A stretch of 64,000 nucleotides of DNA from Desulfopila aestuarii DSM 18488 (GCF_900143695.1 NZ_FRFE01000025.1:1-64000); one strand, 5' to 3'. Shown: positions 26,644-36,661, counted from the first letter of the stretch. Notes: generated from the sequence alone by a model not told the origin. Program-made: numbers and translations.

Positions 26644-27408
26644 TCACAGCTTGACAAGTTCAATATCTCCCACAGCCCCCATGATCTCGTTACAGATCAC
26701 CACAACCCCGCGAATGGCCGGAAATCTCCCGGCACACTCAAGCGCACGGCTTACACCCTCTTTACCGCCTCGCCCTCTGCCCACCTCGTTACCCAATCTG
26801 GTCGCAACGGCATCGGCAACCGAAGTCGAGTCCGCTACGACTGTCACAGAATCAGCATCGCCAAAACTCAAGGAATGCCCGATCGTCCCGGAAGAGGTGC
26901 AGACACCGCAAGGCATCTTATCACTGCCAAGACGGATACCCACATTATAACTCAGGGGTGACTGCCCGGCAAAGATAGAAACCGTACAATCTTTATGTCG
27001 ATGAAGGAATATATCACCACCGTTCTCGACAATTATTTCTCTTGCGCCTTCGGCCACTAACCCCATCCCCACATAACGCGCCACGGCACCGGCAACCGCT
27101 GCCATCGGTCCGACGCCTGCATCAATGCCAGCCTGCAACATCTCGCGAATAATTGGCGGAGCAACGTGTATCAGTGGTAATGGCTCAAGACTAGACAGAA
27201 AAAGTGGATTCTTGGCGATATGTGTTTCAAGCTGCAGCCGGTATCGAACAACTAACTCCTGAGCCACCTTCTCGACATCCCGGTCCGCAAAGATGTGCAG
27301 ATCAGTCTCATCTACGCACACCCGTGTCGCTACAAGACCATCCCCGGAAACCACATGCCGATAATCACGCGTCACATACGATTCGGGTTTTCTCGGGCGA
27401 ATCCCCAT
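26644..27408 (-). CDS. UPF0280 family protein (ApbE-like)
   Basis: A 254-residue soluble protein of UPF0280, a family related in fold to ApbE, found mainly in anaerobes. The ATG at 27408 is chosen; the frame could extend to a TTG at 27441. Key family stretches are RVCVDETDLHIFADRDV, GPMAAVAGAVARYVG, the EIIVENGGDIFL segment, and CGVCTSSGTIGHS with the following DSVTVVADSTSVADAVATRLGN. The biochemical function is not established. It lies downstream of and co-directional with cvpA. Confidence 0.8.
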   Translation of the reverse strand: MGIRPRKPESYVTRDYRHVVSGDGLVATRVCVDETDLHIFADRDVEKVAQELVVRYRLQLETHIAKNPLFLSSLEPLPLIHVAPPIIREMLQAGIDAGVGPMAAVAGAVARYVGMGLVAEGAREIIVENGGDIFLHRHKDCTVSIFAGQSPLSYNVGIRLGSDKMPCGVCTSSGTIGHSLSFGDADSVTVVADSTSVADAVATRLGNEVGRGRGGKEGVSRALECAGRFPAIRGVVVICNEIMGAVGDIELVKL

Positions 27409-27486
27409 TCTCCGACCTTCCCTTCCCAATTGACACCTCAACTACAACTATATGACGAACAGACAGCCAAGTGCAAGACATGCGCT

Positions 27487-28122
27487 TCACTTTTCCTTTT
27501 TGGCCTTATCATCTGTGTTTTTGGGAGATTCACTCGAACCACCACCTCCAAGAATAGTAGACGAGATAGGCGCAAGGGCGTCCTTTACAGCATCAAGTGA
27601 AATAGCAGGCTCACGCTGCTTGAAAGCCTTACGCACGTCCTCACTCTTTATGAACTGACGAGTCACCTCCACCGCTTCATCGAGCGGTTTACAGGTTTGA
27701 CATGTGCGGATCAATTTACTCTCCGGCGGCAATATTACCCCAAGCAGCATATGCAGCAGCACGACAACAATGAGCGCCTTGGCACAGCCGAGCACACCAC
27801 CGAGAATCCGTTCGAACCAGCCTACTATTGAAATCTGCACGGCATGGGCAAGGAATTTGCCCACCAACGTAATGACAATAAACGTAGCAATAAACATCAA
27901 TCCATAACTTGCCAGAAAGACCACTTCAGGGTTATCCGAGAGTTCTCGCAAAAAAGGAAAGATTTTGTCATGATACTGGCCAGCGGCAATATAGCCAAGG
28001 TACAAGGCCACCAGCCCGGTGATCTGCCGCAAAAAACCGAGCCAGATCCCGCGCCCGATGAGAATGGCAAACAAGCTGATGACGACTATATCATATACTG
28101 TGATGCTTCCACCGCCATCCAT
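27487..28122 (-). CDS. CvpA family membrane protein
   Basis: A 211-residue inner-membrane protein with four hydrophobic segments (about residues 8-30, 30-48, 70-90, 105-130), starting with a short acidic/glycine N-terminus. The pattern YDIVVISLFAILIGRGIWLG...GFLRQI and the GGVLGCAKALIVV segment are typical of CvpA (colicin V production). The C-terminus is hydrophilic and Lys-rich. In this window it is followed by the UPF0280 gene. CvpA proteins are linked to envelope homeostasis, but the exact role is not settled. Confidence 0.85.
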   Translation of the reverse strand: MDGGGSITVYDIVVISLFAILIGRGIWLGFLRQITGLVALYLGYIAAGQYHDKIFPFLRELSDNPEVVFLASYGLMFIATFIVITLVGKFLAHAVQISIVGWFERILGGVLGCAKALIVVVLLHMLLGVILPPESKLIRTCQTCKPLDEAVEVTRQFIKSEDVRKAFKQREPAISLDAVKDALAPISSTILGGGGSSESPKNTDDKAKKEK

Positions 28123-28268
28123 GGTTATCCTCTATTTACTAATTGGTATTAAATTACAAAGAGTGCGGAACCTCTTGCACAATCAGACCATTTGCAAATG
28201 TATTAGTTACTAGGACACTATGAAATTGCAAGTCTTTTTTCAAACCTTAGCATCAGCCTAATTCTTCA

Positions 28269-29054
28269 ATGTTTATAAACATTTTTCCCAAAATCCTCCT
28301 TGGCATGATAAAGCGGACGTTTCCTCGCCACCGTGTGCAGCCGGTCATGCTAACCATAATCTCCCCACAGAAGTATCTGCATCAGGCAGGCCTCACACCA
28401 ATAGAACGCCAGGTGCTCAACGACAAAGAAATTGCCACGGCGGAAAGTTTTTCTCTTGAAAAACGACAGAACGAATGGCTCACCACACGAGTCTGTGCAA
28501 AAATGGCCGCCCTGCAATACCATGCAACCATTACCGGCAGCCCAATTTCTTTATCTCCACGGGAAATTTATATCTCAAACAACCAAACAGGACGGCCAGA
28601 ACTTGACGGAACACTTACCCAGGAATTGCAAAGTACTGATCTCTCAATTTCCCACGGAGCCGGCTTTGGCCTAGCACTCATTGCCGATTCACGGTGCGGC
28701 ATCGATATTCAGGAACCGAGAGACTCAATCATCAGAGTTCGTGACAAGTTCTGCACTCCCGAGGAAGAGGAATTGCTACATCACACCTTGGGAGAATTGC
28801 CTGAACGTCATTATCTGACATTGCTCTGGACAGCAAAAGAGGCAGGCAAAAAAGCTCTGAGTCACATGCGGATGCCGGGGTTTGGCGAGCTGATCCTGAC
28901 CGATCTTGAACCGCATACTGGTGGCTGGGCCATTCATTTCCTTGTCAGCACGCGCCAGTTCCAAGGCTACCCAGCGACGCTCACCGTCGCGGCCGAACTG
29001 TACGATGGATACAGTATCTCCATTTGCCTTTCCGGAGAACTAATCAATGCCTGA
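28269..29054 (+). CDS. 4'-phosphopantetheinyl transferase (Sfp type)
   Basis: Transfers phosphopantetheine from CoA to carrier proteins. The 261-residue protein has the Sfp-type motifs: SISHGAGFGLALIA, the metal-binding GIDIQE, and WTAKEAGKKAL (W-x-x-KEA-x-x-K). The ATG at 28269 has no clear ribosome binding site; internal ATGs at codons 13 and 27 are alternatives. Its end overlaps mutM by eight bases. No carrier or synthase gene is near, so the target is unknown. Confidence 0.85.
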   Translation: MFINIFPKILLGMIKRTFPRHRVQPVMLTIISPQKYLHQAGLTPIERQVLNDKEIATAESFSLEKRQNEWLTTRVCAKMAALQYHATITGSPISLSPREIYISNNQTGRPELDGTLTQELQSTDLSISHGAGFGLALIADSRCGIDIQEPRDSIIRVRDKFCTPEEEELLHHTLGELPERHYLTLLWTAKEAGKKALSHMRMPGFGELILTDLEPHTGGWAIHFLVSTRQFQGYPATLTVAAELYDGYSISICLSGELINA

Positions 29055-29877
29055 ATTACCGGAAGTTGAAACCATCTGCAGAGGAATTCGCCCGCACATT
29101 ATCGATAGGGCCATTGAAAAAATCAGCTATAGCGGCAAGAAATTGCGAATCGCAGTCCCGATTGATGAAATACGAGATACGCTCATTGGCAGGAGAATCA
29201 CGGGAGTACGTAGACGAGCGAAATTTATTCTCGTTGAGATGGAAGATAAGAGCCTCCTGGCCATCCATCTTGGCATGACCGGCAACCTTGGCATCTTCTC
29301 CCCAGAGAGAAAAATTGCCAAACATTGCCACCTGCAATTCCTATTAAGCGATGGCATGGAGTTGCGCTACGCAGATGCGAGACGCTTTGGCTCAATCCAA
29401 GCGCTGAGTAGCGAAGAAGCAAGAGAAATTGAAAATTCGCTTTTCCGGACAACCGGACCAGAACCGTTCAGCGATGAATTTACTGCAGACTACCTTTTCC
29501 AGATTTCTCGAGGAAGAAACGTTCCGGTGAAAAGCTTTATCATGACCAACCAGGTTGTGGCTGGGGTAGGGAATATATACGCCAACGAGAGCCTCTTTCA
29601 AGCCGGTATCGATCCTAACCGGAGTGCATCCAGCATCACCTTTGAACATTGCGCAATGCTTATCACACGCATCCGAGAAGTCTTAAGTAATGCCATTGCT
29701 TGTGGCGGTTCGACCATCAGCGATTATGTCAATGCCAACCAGGAAGGTGGGTATTTCCAGATAAACTTTCAGGTTTATGGCAGAGGTGGAGAAATTTGCA
29801 AAAGTTGCAATTCGACGATCGTCAAAGTACAAATTAGGGGGAGAACAAGTTATTACTGCCCAAAATGTCAGAGATGA
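29047..29877 (+). CDS. mutM: Formamidopyrimidine-DNA glycosylase
   Basis: Removes oxidised guanine (8-oxoG, FapyG) from DNA and nicks the abasic site. The 276-residue protein begins MPELPEVETI with the catalytic Pro1 and Glu2. It also has the HLGMTGNLGI segment, ADARRFG, the conserved NQ(V)VAGVGNIYANE helix, and a C-terminal zinc finger CKSC...CPKC. It overlaps the phosphopantetheinyl transferase gene, so the two are probably co-transcribed. Confidence 0.95.
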   Translation: MPELPEVETICRGIRPHIIDRAIEKISYSGKKLRIAVPIDEIRDTLIGRRITGVRRRAKFILVEMEDKSLLAIHLGMTGNLGIFSPERKIAKHCHLQFLLSDGMELRYADARRFGSIQALSSEEAREIENSLFRTTGPEPFSDEFTADYLFQISRGRNVPVKSFIMTNQVVAGVGNIYANESLFQAGIDPNRSASSITFEHCAMLITRIREVLSNAIACGGSTISDYVNANQEGGYFQINFQVYGRGGEICKSCNSTIVKVQIRGRTSYYCPKCQR

Positions 29878-30174
29878 ACAACTGAATAGCAAAGAAAAAC
29901 TCAAACAATAGATGCGTCACCTTTTCCTTTTCAACTACAACAAGCCACCTCCTGTCCACAAAAGTCCGCAAACAGGAACACATTATCCGTGTTTTCGGAA
30001 TGCCGGAATGTCATGCCACCTCGGTTACTGCTATCACATTCAGCAATCATCCAGCACTAATCATAATCAGTGAAACATTAAACACCTAAAAAGTTAATAC
30101 TTTTAGATATCTAAACCACAAGGCTAATACTCTAAAGCCTTCCGATACATAACAGACTCTCTTCAATTCACATC

Positions 30175-30190
30175 TGGCATAACCTATGCA
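30175..30190 (+). promoter_or_regulatory. Sigma-54 type promoter of the PEP-CTERM gene
   Basis: TGGCATAACCTATGCA fits TGGCAC-N5-TTGCA, with GG and GC 12 bases apart. It ends 72 bases before the ATG. Upstream, CTAAAAAGTTAATACTTTTAG (about 30087-30107) is an imperfect inverted repeat that could be an activator site. PEP-CTERM genes are often controlled by the PrsK/PrsR pair with RpoN. Confidence 0.6.
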
Positions 30191-30262
30191 TATGAAGTGT
30201 TCACATATCGCAGATTCGACCTGGAATCTGGAAGAAATTCTAAAAATATATGGGAGGGAAAT

Positions 30263-30832
30263 ATGAAAAAGACAATTTTAAAAGGATTAGCGTTTGCTTG
30301 TACGGCGACATTGCTGCTTGCTGGTACTTCATTTGCTTTACCAATAGAAGGTGGTCTTGGAATGATTGGTACGTGGGCACCGACCGGGGGAACTTCCGTA
30401 GCTGACGCTACTGGTATTGATTTTGGACCATGGTACGTAGGTTATTTTGATGATAACACTTTTTTTGTAAACTCTGGAGATGGAAGTTTTTCAACACTCA
30501 TTGGACAGGTGGGAACAATCAACAATTTCACTTTTGATCCAGTAGATGCAGATACCCCTTTTGAACTCTGGACTATCGGTGGATTTGCATTCGAAATGAC
30601 GTCACTTGAAGTCACTACTCATTCGAATGTTGCAATTGTCATCGAAGGCCAGGGTGACATGTCCTCAGCATCTTTTGACACTACACCAGGAACTTGGATA
30701 TTTTCGGCCAATGCAGCCGGGACCCAATTTAATTGGTCAGCAAGCACAGTTCCCGAACCTGCAACCATGCTCCTGTTCGGCACAGGCTTGGTTGGACTTG
30801 CCGGAATTGGTGCTCGCAGAAAGAAAGACTAA
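30263..30832 (+). CDS. PEP-CTERM sorting-domain protein
   Basis: A 189-residue exported protein. The ATG at 30263 is chosen: GGGAGGG lies 5 bases upstream and a signal peptide (MKKTILKGLAFACTATLLLA) follows. The C-terminus is a textbook PEP-CTERM signal: VPEPATMLLFGTGLVGLAGI followed by GARRKKD. The sequence between is Gly/Thr/Asp-rich and unrecognised. Such proteins are cleaved by exosortase and delivered to the outer surface with the exopolysaccharide; an exosortase gene starts at 63475 in this window. A sigma-54 promoter precedes it and a strong terminator follows, so it is a single-gene unit. Confidence 0.9.
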   Translation: MKKTILKGLAFACTATLLLAGTSFALPIEGGLGMIGTWAPTGGTSVADATGIDFGPWYVGYFDDNTFFVNSGDGSFSTLIGQVGTINNFTFDPVDADTPFELWTIGGFAFEMTSLEVTTHSNVAIVIEGQGDMSSASFDTTPGTWIFSANAAGTQFNWSASTVPEPATMLLFGTGLVGLAGIGARRKKD

Positions 30833-30907
30833 AAAGTTCATCCTACTCAGATCAGCGCATATGAAAAGTCACAACATCTGATCTGTTTCTTAAAGGAGTA
30901 ACCCTTG

Positions 30908-30946
30908 AAGGCCATGATCATGAAAAATGATCATGGCCTTTGTTTT
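30908..30946 (+). terminator. Terminator after the PEP-CTERM gene
   Basis: Arms AAGGCCATGATCAT (30908-30921) and ATGATCATGGCCTT (30927-30940) pair perfectly over 14 bases with a 5-base loop and are followed by TGTTTT. Confidence 0.9.
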
Positions 30947-31970
30947 GCCATACAAAAAAGTAAAGGGGCCGAATCCCTTTTCTAATCCCACGAAGAACTG
31001 TCTTAGTCCTGTCGAAAAGCATAGCCAGCCCCAAAGCTGTTGAGATGTTCTTAGCATAGTCAAGATAGCACTCGACCTTCCACGGAACATCCTACCTCAC
31101 TCAATGCCCAGTGGGACCCCATACCTTTGCCAAACCGGTCACACGTGGCTTTAACTCCCTATCGAATATCATTACAGGCTACAACCCTTCACCATCTCCC
31201 CCCTGCTCACCTGACCGTGGCCCAGCCAGGGACATTTTCGCCGTCAACACTTTCCTGAGCTGTGGCAGCTCTGCAATCGAAGTTTAAGGACACTTCGAAT
31301 CACCCGTGCTATATCTTTTTGAATCTTCCCTTCCCAACGCGTCTTGTGTAGCCTCTCACCTCACTTTTTAACAACAGCTCTCATCTCCCTGTTTATTCCA
31401 GTTAATTCTGATACATCAAACTCAACACAACAAGCATCCAATTTACCTGAACCATTAACAAGCCCTTTTGACTGACAGAAAATTACGCCATCATCCTTGA
31501 TTAGGTCGTAAAAAAATGCGATCATTAAACCAGATATTATTGTGACAAAGCATCCTCCATCCTTCGGCACACGATTTGCAAGCATTGCCATTCAGAGAGC
31601 AATAAATGCGCCATGAAATTACGAGACTGCCAAATGGAAACGCCATGAACCAGATGAGCCAAGTGCAGCAAGATGTGCAGATGCACGCCACAAATTCATT
31701 CAAACGACATTGATCGAAAAATGGGCAAGCGAACCGAAAGATCGATTGACGATAATTGTCACCTAAAGACAAAGAGCGCAAAACTTGTCCCTCCTATAGA
31801 ATCATTTCATTACGCTGATCAGTTTTTTTTAAAGATCGTCAACTCAACACATCGACACATTGAATTACCAAGAAGACCAGTGATCCTTGCAACTTCTGTT
31901 AAGTTTTCAAAGACATTTTACGCCGGAAAACCATCCAACATACCATCCTCTTCTGACCGGAGGCTCCACA
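30947..31970. other. 1-kb gap without a confident gene
   Basis: No gene could be supported. A minus-strand frame at 31361-31591 (76 residues, ending GINREMRAVVKK) looks protein-like but lacks a ribosome binding site. A second minus-strand stretch near 30960-31090 reads VPWKVECYLDYAKNISTALG in one frame. Both may be relics of decayed genes. Confidence 0.3.
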
Positions 31971-32792
31971 ATGACAAATAAACCAATGCTTGGCGAACTG
32001 CTCGTTAGCAACAACATCGTTTCAAAAGAGGTCATCAACCAAGCCTTGAAGCTCCAAGTTGGCGGAAATCGCCGGCTTGGAAGCATTCTGGTGCGAATGA
32101 AGGTTATCACCGATGATCAGCTTGCAGAAACACTGGCAAGTCAACTTGGCATCGCCATAACCGATCTTCAGCAAAGCTTCTCACCTGAGGTGAAAAAAAT
32201 ACTCCCCCGCTACCTCTGCAACATGTACGGCGTTTTACCGTTAAAGTTCAAACCGAATAACGTTCTCCAATTGGCAATGACCAATCCTTCCGATAACGAG
32301 GCAATCAACGACCTTGAAAATTATACAGGAAGGGTTGTGGAACCATGCCTCGCCCGCCATTCAGACATTGACCGCCAGATCCCACTCTGCATCCCCCTTA
32401 GCCTGAAAGATTTCTTTTCACCAAAGGTCAATACTATGGCCAACAGGGTAGTGGCAACAATAGCCCTGATGTGCGTTATCGGGCTCGGCATCTACACCTT
32501 CGACTATATTCAAAAAGTGCGTCAGGGAACAATATCGGTCACAGCGGATTACACATTGTACCATCATCACGACCTCACATTCGCTGTCGCAAAGAAAGGA
32601 GGTTATTCGCTCCAGGGCCATGCAGCATTTGCTGACGGTCTCTACAAAGCAGAATTTTCTGACCTGAAAAACATCGAAGCCTTTATTCAAAAACGAGAAA
32701 AGGATTTTTCAGGCGTACAGAAAGACTGGTTAAAATGGGTATTGCAACAGGCTGGCAAAGGACAATCAAAGCAACTTGTCGCACAGAAATAG
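31971..32792 (+). CDS. MshEN-domain (GspE N-terminal like) membrane protein
   Basis: A 273-residue protein. The ATG at 31971 is chosen for GGAGG 7 bases upstream. Residues 1-~135 are a GspE/PilB N-terminal (MshEN) domain with two copies of the LGxxL...L...Q motif (MLGELLVSNNIVSKEVINQA and RRLGSILVRMKVITDDQLAE). This motif binds c-di-GMP in MshE and related proteins. A single membrane segment follows at about residues 155-175, then a ~95-residue C-terminal domain that is unrecognised. It has no ATPase domain, so it is a stand-alone sensor rather than a secretion ATPase. Confidence 0.75.
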   Translation: MTNKPMLGELLVSNNIVSKEVINQALKLQVGGNRRLGSILVRMKVITDDQLAETLASQLGIAITDLQQSFSPEVKKILPRYLCNMYGVLPLKFKPNNVLQLAMTNPSDNEAINDLENYTGRVVEPCLARHSDIDRQIPLCIPLSLKDFFSPKVNTMANRVVATIALMCVIGLGIYTFDYIQKVRQGTISVTADYTLYHHHDLTFAVAKKGGYSLQGHAAFADGLYKAEFSDLKNIEAFIQKREKDFSGVQKDWLKWVLQQAGKGQSKQLVAQK

Positions 32793-32911
32793 CGTCAAAC
32801 TAAACGACATTTGCCAAAGCAGGAAAATTAGTTGCCCGGGGCAGCCTCATATCCACTTTCGTCTGGTAGCCAGCAATACAAGCCTGCAAGAACTCTTCCT
32901 TACGTGTATCT

Positions 32912-35900
32912 ATGGACTCACCTAAAATACAAAGCAAAGTGTTCAATATAGCCATTACGCTTTTCATTATTGCGATGGCACTCTGTTCGCTTCCACCGTT
33001 AGTTTTTGCCGGCCAACTTCGAGTTCTTGAAGTAAACATCTCTTTTGATATTTCAGCTCTGACAAACAGTACATTATCCGGTTACAATCTCTATGAAGAT
33101 TCTGTCCTGGTTTGCGAGACAAACGACCCGGTCGCAACAACACTGTCGTGTGGTTTCGTTACCGAAAACGGCACACATTCCTATGCACTTACAGCACGAT
33201 ATTCAGACGGAACAGAAAGCCCAAAATCCGAGCCATTTCAATTTACCATTAGTGACCCTGAACAACTTCGCACCCTGGAGATCGCTTTAACGTTCGAATC
33301 CTCTTCAATATCCGATAGCACTCAAGTTGGCTACAGACTTTATGAAGATTCCCAAATGGTTTGCGAAACAAGCGATCCAGGAGCAACCACCATCTCCTGT
33401 AGCTTTGCAACGACTGACGGCACCCATTCATATCAACTCGCGGCATATTTTGCCGATGGCACTGAAAGCCAGAAATCGCCGCCTTTCGAATTTAGTATTG
33501 GGGAAACAAACCAGCTCAACTCAATTTCTTTGGCGATCCCCAGCAATATCGAAATATTAGATCAAAAAACCCTGGTGGGGTACGTACTCTTTATAGATTC
33601 CGCACTTATCTGCCAAACCACGGATCCAGCCGCCACCTCTATTTCCTGCCTGTCTGACATTACCGATGGTATCCATACTTACGAAGTCTCTGCATATTAT
33701 ACTGACGGCACTGTGGGGCAGACATCCCCACCCATTCAGTTTACTATGGGCGAAACGACCATTGGCGACATTAGCCAATTGCGCACCCTGGAAATTGCCC
33801 TCACTTTTGATGCTGCCGCAATAACTGATACCAGCCTCGCAGGTTACAGGCTCTTTGAAGACTCCCAAATGGTTTGCGAAACAAGTGATCCAGGAGCAAC
33901 CACCATCTCCTGTAGCTTTGCAACGACTGACGGCACTCATTCATATCAACTCGCGGCATATTTTGCCGATGGTACTGAAAGCCCGAAATCGCCGCCTTTC
34001 GAATTTAGTATTGGGGAAACAAACCAGCTCAACTCTATTGATTTGGCTATCCCTAGCGAGATCGAAATAATAGATGGAAAAACACTGGCAGGATATAAGC
34101 TTTTCATAGACTCTTCATTTGTCTGCCAAACCACGGACCCAGCCGCCACCTCTATTTCTTGCCTGTCTGACATTACCGATGGTATCCATACTTACGAAGT
34201 CTCTGCATATTATACTGACGGCACTGTGGGGCAGACATCCCCACCCATTCAGTTCACTATTGGCGAAACGATCATTGGCGACACTAGCCAATTGCGCACC
34301 CTGGAAATTGCCCTCACTTTCGATGCTGCCGCAATAACTGATACCAGCCTCGCAGGTTACAGGCTCTTTGAAGACTCCCAGATGGTTTGCGAAACAAATG
34401 ATCCAGGGGCAACTACCATCTCCTGTAGCTTTGCAACGACTGACGGTACCCATTCATATCAACTTGCGGCATACTATGTTGATGGCACTGAAAGCCCGAA
34501 ATCGCCGCCTTTTGAATTTAGTATTGGGGAAACAAACCAGCTCAACTCTATTGAGTTGGCTATCCCCAGCGATATCGAAATAATAGATGGAAAAACCCTG
34601 GCGGGATACAAGCTTTTCATAGACTCTTCATTTGTCTGCCAAACCACTACCCCTACGGCTACGACTATCTCCTGTCTTTCTGCCATTACTGATGGTACCC
34701 ATATCTACCAAGTATCTGCCTATTATACTGACGGCACTGAAGGCCAGACATCATCGGCCATCCAGTTCACCATTGGTGAAACGAGCAAATTAAGGTCCCT
34801 CGATATCGCCCTTTCTTTTGACCCGACTGCTGCTCCTGAGAAAACTCTGGCAGGCTACAAACTTTTTGAAGATTCCCTGCAGGTGTGCATTACCAGCGAT
34901 CCGACAGCAACATCGATAACATGTCAATTCATAACCGCAAACGGCACTCACACCTACGAGCTGGCTGCACATTATACTGATGGCACCGACAGCCTAAAAT
35001 CACCACCTTTCGAGTTTACCATCAGCGACAGCCCGTCTCCCACAGGAGATACAACCGAAAACTTAGTTGCAAACATTGCCGCCACCCCGATCTCGGGAAC
35101 AGCCCCGCTTACAGTCTCATTCAATGCAGCAAATTCAACAGGCAACATCATCACATACAGTTGGGATTTTGGTGATGGTGATACCGGGACAGGAACAACC
35201 CCAACACACACGTATTCTATCCCCGGCACCTATACCGCAAGTATCCTCGTGCATGACACCACCGGCAATGTAGAAACAACCTCAACGATTATACAGGTCA
35301 ATGAGGTTATCAGCCAGTCAGTACCACCAGCAGCAACCATTACCTCATCGGTGGCTGCAGGCGAAGCTCCACTTGCCGTTACGTTTGATGGGTCTGCCTC
35401 TACCGCCATCAATTCTACCATAGTCAGCTATGAGTGGGATTTCGGAGATGGTAGCACAGGTTCTGGAGACATAACATCGCATGTCTATACTGCCGCAGGA
35501 ACATATAGTGCCGCGCTTCTTGTGACAGACAGCCAAGGTTTAACCGACAATGAAAGTACACCGATTGTAGTTACACCGACAACCATTATCAACCAGCCCC
35601 CCAGTGCATCATTCACTGCTTCACCATCCCAAGGCGCCTCACCGTTGACCGCAATTTTTGATGCATCATCTTCACAAGATCCTGATGGAACTATTACAAG
35701 TTATAGCTGGAATTTCGGTGACGGCACCACAGGATCCGGAAAATCAGTTCAGCACATATACACCAACGCTGCAACCTACACAGCCACACTCCAGGTCACT
35801 GACGATGGCGGAGCAAGCAGCCCATTGGCAAGCAAAAGTATCCTTGTAGAAGAAGCGCAACCTACAATCATTCTGAATTATGAAATAGGTGAACTCAACA

Positions 35901-36661
35901 TCACAAACGATTGGGTAAGAGTGATTTTTGAAAACAGTTTCACAAATCCTGCTGTTTTTATCAGCCCTCCGACAAATAATGACAAGGATGCAACGGTAAC
36001 AAGGGTTCGAAATCTCGATAAGACCGGTTTCGAAATACGACTGCAGGAATGGGACTACCTGGATGGCAAGCATCTTCAGGAAACAGTGAGCTTCATAGCC
36101 CTCGAGCAAGGCCAGGCTACCTTACCAGATGGTACCGCAATAGAAATTGGCAGCTTTAATGGCACCACCAGAAAACAGACAATCAGCTTCAGGGCACCAT
36201 TCACAACACCGCCTGTGGTATTGACGACAATAGTATCTGAAAATGAGACGGATGCCGTGACCGGACGGATAAACGTTGTCACAAAAGATACCTTTTCCTA
36301 CCTGCTACAGGAACAGGAATCGAAAAGAAGCAAACACGTTGCAGAATCTGTTTCTTACCTCGCCTGGAGCACAGGCTCAGGCTCGGTGGACAACATTTAC
36401 TTCTCTGCTCAATTGCCGACGACACCTGTGACTGATAAATTGACAAGCATTACATTCCTCGATTCTTTTAATGACACCCCTTTCCTTTTCATTGAAGCAC
36501 AGACAATGAATAGCAGTGATACCGGCGCACTGAGAATTCAGGACCTCAGCACCACGAAAGTAGATCTTTTCTTCCAGGAAGAACAAGCCGCAGACAGTGA
36601 AACAAATCATTCAGAAGAATCAGTTGGTTTTATTACAATTTTACCAACAACGATACCATAA
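32912..36661 (+). CDS. Giant secreted repeat protein with PKD domains and lectin-like C-terminus
   Basis: A 1249-residue exported protein with a signal peptide (hydrophobic residues ~12-33, ending VFA). Residues ~35-715 are eight ~83-residue FN3-like units in two alternating types (LRTLEIALTFD... and LNSIDLAIPS...). Each carries a Cys pair about 11-12 residues apart (VCETSDPGATTISC). Residues ~720-985 are three PKD domains (YSWDFGDG, YEWDFGDG, YSWNFGDG). The last ~260 residues contain repeated H-type-lectin-like strands (WVRVIFENSFTNPAVFIS). No PEP-CTERM or other anchor is present. It probably acts outside the cell in adhesion or polysaccharide binding. Confidence 0.8.
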   Translation: MDSPKIQSKVFNIAITLFIIAMALCSLPPLVFAGQLRVLEVNISFDISALTNSTLSGYNLYEDSVLVCETNDPVATTLSCGFVTENGTHSYALTARYSDGTESPKSEPFQFTISDPEQLRTLEIALTFESSSISDSTQVGYRLYEDSQMVCETSDPGATTISCSFATTDGTHSYQLAAYFADGTESQKSPPFEFSIGETNQLNSISLAIPSNIEILDQKTLVGYVLFIDSALICQTTDPAATSISCLSDITDGIHTYEVSAYYTDGTVGQTSPPIQFTMGETTIGDISQLRTLEIALTFDAAAITDTSLAGYRLFEDSQMVCETSDPGATTISCSFATTDGTHSYQLAAYFADGTESPKSPPFEFSIGETNQLNSIDLAIPSEIEIIDGKTLAGYKLFIDSSFVCQTTDPAATSISCLSDITDGIHTYEVSAYYTDGTVGQTSPPIQFTIGETIIGDTSQLRTLEIALTFDAAAITDTSLAGYRLFEDSQMVCETNDPGATTISCSFATTDGTHSYQLAAYYVDGTESPKSPPFEFSIGETNQLNSIELAIPSDIEIIDGKTLAGYKLFIDSSFVCQTTTPTATTISCLSAITDGTHIYQVSAYYTDGTEGQTSSAIQFTIGETSKLRSLDIALSFDPTAAPEKTLAGYKLFEDSLQVCITSDPTATSITCQFITANGTHTYELAAHYTDGTDSLKSPPFEFTISDSPSPTGDTTENLVANIAATPISGTAPLTVSFNAANSTGNIITYSWDFGDGDTGTGTTPTHTYSIPGTYTASILVHDTTGNVETTSTIIQVNEVISQSVPPAATITSSVAAGEAPLAVTFDGSASTAINSTIVSYEWDFGDGSTGSGDITSHVYTAAGTYSAALLVTDSQGLTDNESTPIVVTPTTIINQPPSASFTASPSQGASPLTAIFDASSSQDPDGTITSYSWNFGDGTTGSGKSVQHIYTNAATYTATLQVTDDGGASSPLASKSILVEEAQPTIILNYEIGELNITNDWVRVIFENSFTNPAVFISPPTNNDKDATVTRVRNLDKTGFEIRLQEWDYLDGKHLQETVSFIALEQGQATLPDGTAIEIGSFNGTTRKQTISFRAPFTTPPVVLTTIVSENETDAVTGRINVVTKDTFSYLLQEQESKRSKHVAESVSYLAWSTGSGSVDNIYFSAQLPTTPVTDKLTSITFLDSFNDTPFLFIEAQTMNSSDTGALRIQDLSTTKVDLFFQEEQAADSETNHSEESVGFITILPTTIP
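33779..34790 (+). repeat. Two near-identical ~510-bp direct repeats in the giant gene
   Basis: The segment at about 33779-34283 is repeated at about 34289-34790 with few changes, each encoding one A-type and one B-type unit. A third, more diverged pair precedes it. This points to recent in-gene duplication and likely length variation by recombination. Confidence 0.75.

Noticed and set aside
31361-31591. 76-codon minus-strand frame
   Set aside because: Protein-like, but no ribosome binding site or family; left as part of an unresolved gap.
33249-35536. Many frames antisense to the giant repeat gene
   Set aside because: They recur with the repeats and are shadows of the coding strand.
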